From JACVRW01 sp963764665 (GTDB lineage Bacteria; Actinomycetota; Thermoleophilia; Solirubrobacterales; Thermoleophilaceae): a stretch of DNA of 64,000 nucleotides. Location of the stretch: contig CAVXTL010000001.1 in the NCBI GenBank assembly GCA_963764665.1, positions 46,316-110,315 on the forward strand, given 5' to 3'. Position 1 is the stretch's first letter. The number at the start of each line of letters is the position of its first letter. This document shows, piece after piece, positions 61,317 to 64,000 of this stretch. The translations under genes were made by a program, and so were the position numbers. The notes under the pieces are model-generated. The model was not told where the DNA came from and searched no databases. It saw only the letters and a list, made by a program, of their open reading frames with translations.

Positions 61317-62080
61317 CGGGTGGGTCGGCGGCGCGGGTGTCGAGGACCACTTCGACGACGGGCGCTTCCACGACCTCTTCGTCAGGGTGACCGGGCCGGT
61401 CGTCTCCCAGGCTGTAGCTGGTCTTCGTCGCCAGCTTCAGGTGGCTGGACGGTGCGATCCCGATCGACCAGCTGGACCTGCTCTTCCCCGCGCACGAGGA
61501 GGCCATCGGTGCGCAGCCGGCCGGCCGGCTGCTTCCGCAAACGGCGGGCTCGGTGCCGGCGACGGTGTTGGTCAACGCGCCGGGGAGCTACCGCCCGATC
61601 ACCGACGCCATCGCGCGGCTGCTCGACGAGGCCCGAGAGACGCTCGACGTGGTGAACCCCTACGTCGCCGACCGAGCGATGATCCGGCGAATCGCGGGCG
61701 CCGCCCGCCGCGGTGCGCGCGTTCGTCTGTTCGTGCCCGGCAAGCCGAACAACTGGATGTGCGCCACCGCGCAGCGGCACCACCACGAGGCGCTGCTCGA
61801 CGCCGGGGTGCGCATCGTCGAACACCCCGCGATGCTGCACGCCAAGGCGTTCGTGCGCGACGGCGAGGAGGTCCTTGTCGGCACCTGCAACCTCGAGGCG
61901 TGGAGCCTCAAGAGATTCTTCGAGATCGACCTGCTCGTGCGCTCACCCGCGCTCGCAACGCAGTTCGACGCGCGCTTCTCGCAGCCGGCCGAAGCCGTGT
62001 CGCGGCCCGGCCAGGCGCTCACGGGAACCCCCCAACGACTCACGGCCGCTGCTCTCGCGGCGATCTCACCCCTCCTCTGA
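61258..62080 (+). pseudogene. Phospholipase D/cardiolipin synthase-like protein, truncated and frameshifted
   Basis: First HKD motif: GHFDHRKFVVVDGRTGWVGG, with GAGVEDHFDDGRFHDLFVRV. The frame then shifts near 61408 and continues LVFVASFRWLDGAIPIDQLD. Second HKD motif: HAKAFVRDGEEVLVGTCNLE. Such enzymes join or cut phosphatidyl groups, for example in cardiolipin synthesis. The N-terminal about 120 residues and any start codon are missing. Combined with the antisense fragment, this suggests a breakpoint near 61250. The 3' end overlaps the convergent flippase gene by 15 bases. Confidence 0.75.
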
Positions 62081-63097
62081 GCGAGTCGCTGGAGGCGACG
62101 GCGCTCCCGTAGCCGGACCGTCCCGGTACCGCCAGGCGTGGATGCCCCAGGCGGCCGCTCCTGCGGGCAGTGGCAGCCAATACGAGGCCAGCCGGTAGGC
62201 GAAGGTCGCGAGGGCGGCGTCCGCTGCGCCGACGCCCGCGAGCACGAGCATCGCGGTCAGACCCGCTTCGACGAACCCGAGCCCGCCCGGCGTGACGGGG
62301 ATCTGCGCGAGCACCTGCGCGGTCACGAAGGCAAGCAGCACGAGCAGGGCCCGCGAATCAGACCCGACCGCCCGTACCGCCACGAGGAGCGCGCCGTAGT
62401 CGAGCAGCCAGCGGCCGATCGATCCCGCCAGCGCCTCCCAGCGCCGCTGCCCGAGCACGCCGAGGATCAGGTCCCGCTCGCGGACGAGGCGCTCCGGAAG
62501 GCCGTCTACCGGAGCGCGCTTGCGCAGGAGCGAGTTGCGGACGGCCTGGATCGCCGCGCCCACTCGCAGCAACGGCCTGTCCGCTACGAGCATCACGGCG
62601 CCCACGGCGAAGAGAACCGCGAGCGCGCCGAGCGCGACCCAGAGTCCCTCGAGCAGGTCCTCGGGAACCGGCGGGCCGAGGAGGAGGGCCGGCACGGCGA
62701 GTAGCGGCAGGACGAACAGGGTGCCGAGGCTCAGGAGGTTCGCGGCCGTGAGGCCGGAGGCCGTGGAAGCGCCGGGAAGGCCCGCCCTGCGCAGCATCCC
62801 GTACTGAAGCGCGCCCCCGACCGCCCCGCCTCCGGGGACGATCTTGGCCGCGGCGTTGCCGGCCAGCTGCGACGTCACCACCGGCAGCCAGCGCGGCCTG
62901 TGCAGCGCGAGGCGTTGAACCACGCAGATGCAGGCGAGACCGGCGAACTCGAGCGCGACGATGAGCGCCAGCGCTCCGGGCCAGATATCGCTCAGCCGTT
63001 GCCAGGACGAGAAGGTGTCGAGCAGGGCGGGCGCAACGAGGTAGAGCGAGACGCCGGTGACGGCGAGGAGCGCGATGCGACGGACGGACACGCTCAT
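62066..63097 (-). CDS. YbhN-like (lysylphosphatidylglycerol synthase TM) flippase-type protein
   Basis: 343 residues, about eight helices. Signs of the LPG synthase/UPF0104 membrane domain: QLAGNAAAKIVPGGGAVGGA, the end IPVTPGGLGFVEAGLTAMLV and the late YRLASYWLPLPAGAAAWGIH. Homologues flip phospholipids or carry the membrane half of aminoacyl-lipid synthases; this protein lacks the synthase half. Neighbouring a phospholipase D-like gene fits a lipid role. ATG 63097; GGAGAG is 8 nt upstream. Confidence 0.88.
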   Translation of the reverse strand: MSVSVRRIALLAVTGVSLYLVAPALLDTFSSWQRLSDIWPGALALIVALEFAGLACICVVQRLALHRPRWLPVVTSQLAGNAAAKIVPGGGAVGGALQYGMLRRAGLPGASTASGLTAANLLSLGTLFVLPLLAVPALLLGPPVPEDLLEGLWVALGALAVLFAVGAVMLVADRPLLRVGAAIQAVRNSLLRKRAPVDGLPERLVRERDLILGVLGQRRWEALAGSIGRWLLDYGALLVAVRAVGSDSRALLVLLAFVTAQVLAQIPVTPGGLGFVEAGLTAMLVLAGVGAADAALATFAYRLASYWLPLPAGAAAWGIHAWRYRDGPATGAPSPPATRSEEG

Positions 63098-63146
63098 CGG
63101 TTCATTCTCTCCAACCGGCTCCGCCTCGGACTGGGAAGATCGGATC

Positions 63147-63527
63147 GTGACCGCACCGAATCAGACGACCGAAGCGCCGATGGCGCCCGACGTGGATCAG
63201 ATGCGGCGCTCGTCGATGGCCGCCGAGCGCACCTGGCTTGCCTGGTGGCGGACCGCGTTGGCCGCTACCGCCGGCGCGCTCGCCGTAGGTCGTTTCGCAC
63301 CGGAGCTGCTCCACGTGGCTGCGTGGCCCTATGTGGTGCTCGGCTGCAGCTACGCCGGCCTGGCAGTCGGGCTGCTCGTCATGGGCGCCCGGCGGCAGCG
63401 CGATCTAGAGGCCTCCCTTCATGGCGATACGCATCGCCCGATCAGCTTCGGGCTCGTGGCGGTGTTCACCGTCGGCGGAGTCCTGCTTGCGCTCGCCACG
63501 ATCGTGCTGGTCGTGGCGCAGGCCTGA
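63147..63527 (+). CDS. DUF202 membrane protein, second
   Basis: 126 residues, three helices. DUF202 core MAAERTWLAWWRTALAATAG, then AAWPYVVLGCSYAGLAVGLL and FGLVAVFTVGGVLLALATIV. Paralogue of 38246-38602. GTG 63147 is used. It is divergent from the flippase gene by 49 bp. Confidence 0.85.
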   Translation: MTAPNQTTEAPMAPDVDQMRRSSMAAERTWLAWWRTALAATAGALAVGRFAPELLHVAAWPYVVLGCSYAGLAVGLLVMGARRQRDLEASLHGDTHRPISFGLVAVFTVGGVLLALATIVLVVAQA

Positions 63528-63534
63528 GCGCTCC

Positions 63535-64000
63535 TCATCGGAGCTTGCGGAGCAGGTCGGGCGGAAGCTCGGACAGCCTCGCCGCCTCCACGAACTCGGT
63601 CGCCAGCGGCCTGCCGCTCACCCGCGAGACGGCATCCTCCAGCGCTCGCGCCCACTCGTGCTCGACGAGCACCGCCGCCAACGCCGCACCAGGCTCCAGG
63701 GCCGTCCCGAGCTCGCGCAACACGCCCGCCATGTCGCCGCCTGCGTCCCCGCCGAGAGCCTGCTCGGTCGCCTTGCGTCGCGCCGCCGGGTCCAGCCGGA
63801 AATCGAGCAGCTTGGCAATGAGGCCGCCGGTACCACCCTTGAGGTTGATCGCCACCGTGTCTCCCGTGGCCTCGTCGGCTGCGACGAACAAGACATCCAG
63901 GATTCGCACGGCACCGCCGCTCTCGACCCTCTCGAGCGCCCCGACCAGCTGGCCTTCGAACGCGGCGTCCGCGTCGAATCCGAATACGAGCAGTTGCCTT
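63535..64000 (-). CDS. DUF6325/DUF1269-like protein (5' part outside window)
   Basis: The frame is open from the window edge to 63535. The visible 154 codons include LLVFGFDADAAFEGQLVGAL, AVRILDVLFVAADEATGDTV, GGTGGLIAKLLDFRLDPAAR and AVLVEHEWARALEDAVSRVS. It fits a family of DUF6325/DUF1269-type proteins found beside membrane-stress genes in actinobacteria. A GTG at 63909 is an internal codon and should not be taken as the start. Convergent with the DUF202 gene, 7 bp apart. Confidence 0.7.
   Translation of the reverse strand, partial: RQLLVFGFDADAAFEGQLVGALERVESGGAVRILDVLFVAADEATGDTVAINLKGGTGGLIAKLLDFRLDPAARRKATEQALGGDAGGDMAGVLRELGTALEPGAALAAVLVEHEWARALEDAVSRVSGRPLATEFVEAARLSELPPDLLRKLR

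Overview
The window is a gene-dense, very GC-rich, strongly G/C-ending chromosome segment with no integrase, transposase, CRISPR array or rRNA. Two tRNA genes, many GTG/TTG starts, STAND/LuxR regulators, a deazaflavin (F420)-type oxidoreductase, two aconitases and a D-I/V repeat secreted protein point to a high-GC actinobacterium. My best guess is class Thermoleophilia (Solirubrobacterales-like). That placement is inferred from gene content, not measured.

Layout. 1-3.1 kb: NTF2-like protein, secreted repeat protein, tRNA-Arg(TCT), tRNA-Pro(TGG), DUF1015 protein. 3.1-8.3 kb: a LuxR/AAA regulator and a large secreted protein, both broken by several apparent single-base frameshifts. 8.4-14.3 kb: PduO-type cobalamin adenosyltransferase, OsmC, GNAT/Nudix divergent pair, rhodanese, zinc-finger anti-sigma-like protein, small Rossmann and membrane proteins, PhoX phosphatase. 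14.4-18.2 kb: a fatty-acid oxidation operon (acyl-CoA dehydrogenase, enoyl-CoA hydratase, 3-hydroxyacyl-CoA dehydrogenase, thiamine-binding MTH1187 protein). 18.2-24.1 kb: alpha/beta hydrolase, glycerophosphodiesterase, M28 lipoprotein peptidase, class V aminotransferase. 24.1-29.8 kb: two different aconitases around an F420-type oxidoreductase and a thioesterase. 29.8-35.5 kb: PHP phosphoesterase, a GGDEF+HD-GYP cyclic-di-GMP enzyme, membrane proteins, an MBL hydrolase and a ZIP transporter. 35.5-45.9 kb: a signalling block of two MalT-like STAND regulators, a NarL-type response regulator, a lone receiver domain and a histidine kinase with PAS domains behind its kinase core. 46-64 kb: an envelope block (DUF7144 x2, Sap/GAP, RDD, cupredoxin, sulfatase, coiled-coil membrane protein, YihY/BrkB, a holin-like/phosphodiesterase fusion, AI-2E permease, DUF2254, phospholipase D fragment, YbhN-like flippase, DUF202).

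Two features run through the whole window. First, at least a dozen genes have a TANNNT -10 box ending only 6-10 nt before the start codon, which predicts leaderless transcripts. Several divergent pairs share intergenic gaps of 20-50 bp built this way. Second, several genes are open except for one or a few single-base shifts that sit near short G/C runs and often compensate each other. I read these mostly as sequence errors in a draft assembly, not true pseudogenes. One place (about 61.25 kb), where two 5'-truncated reading frames meet head to head, looks like a genuine or assembly breakpoint.

No single known defence or mobile system is present. The least described parts are the envelope block with the holin-like/phosphodiesterase fusion and the kinase-then-PAS sensor beside a lone receiver.
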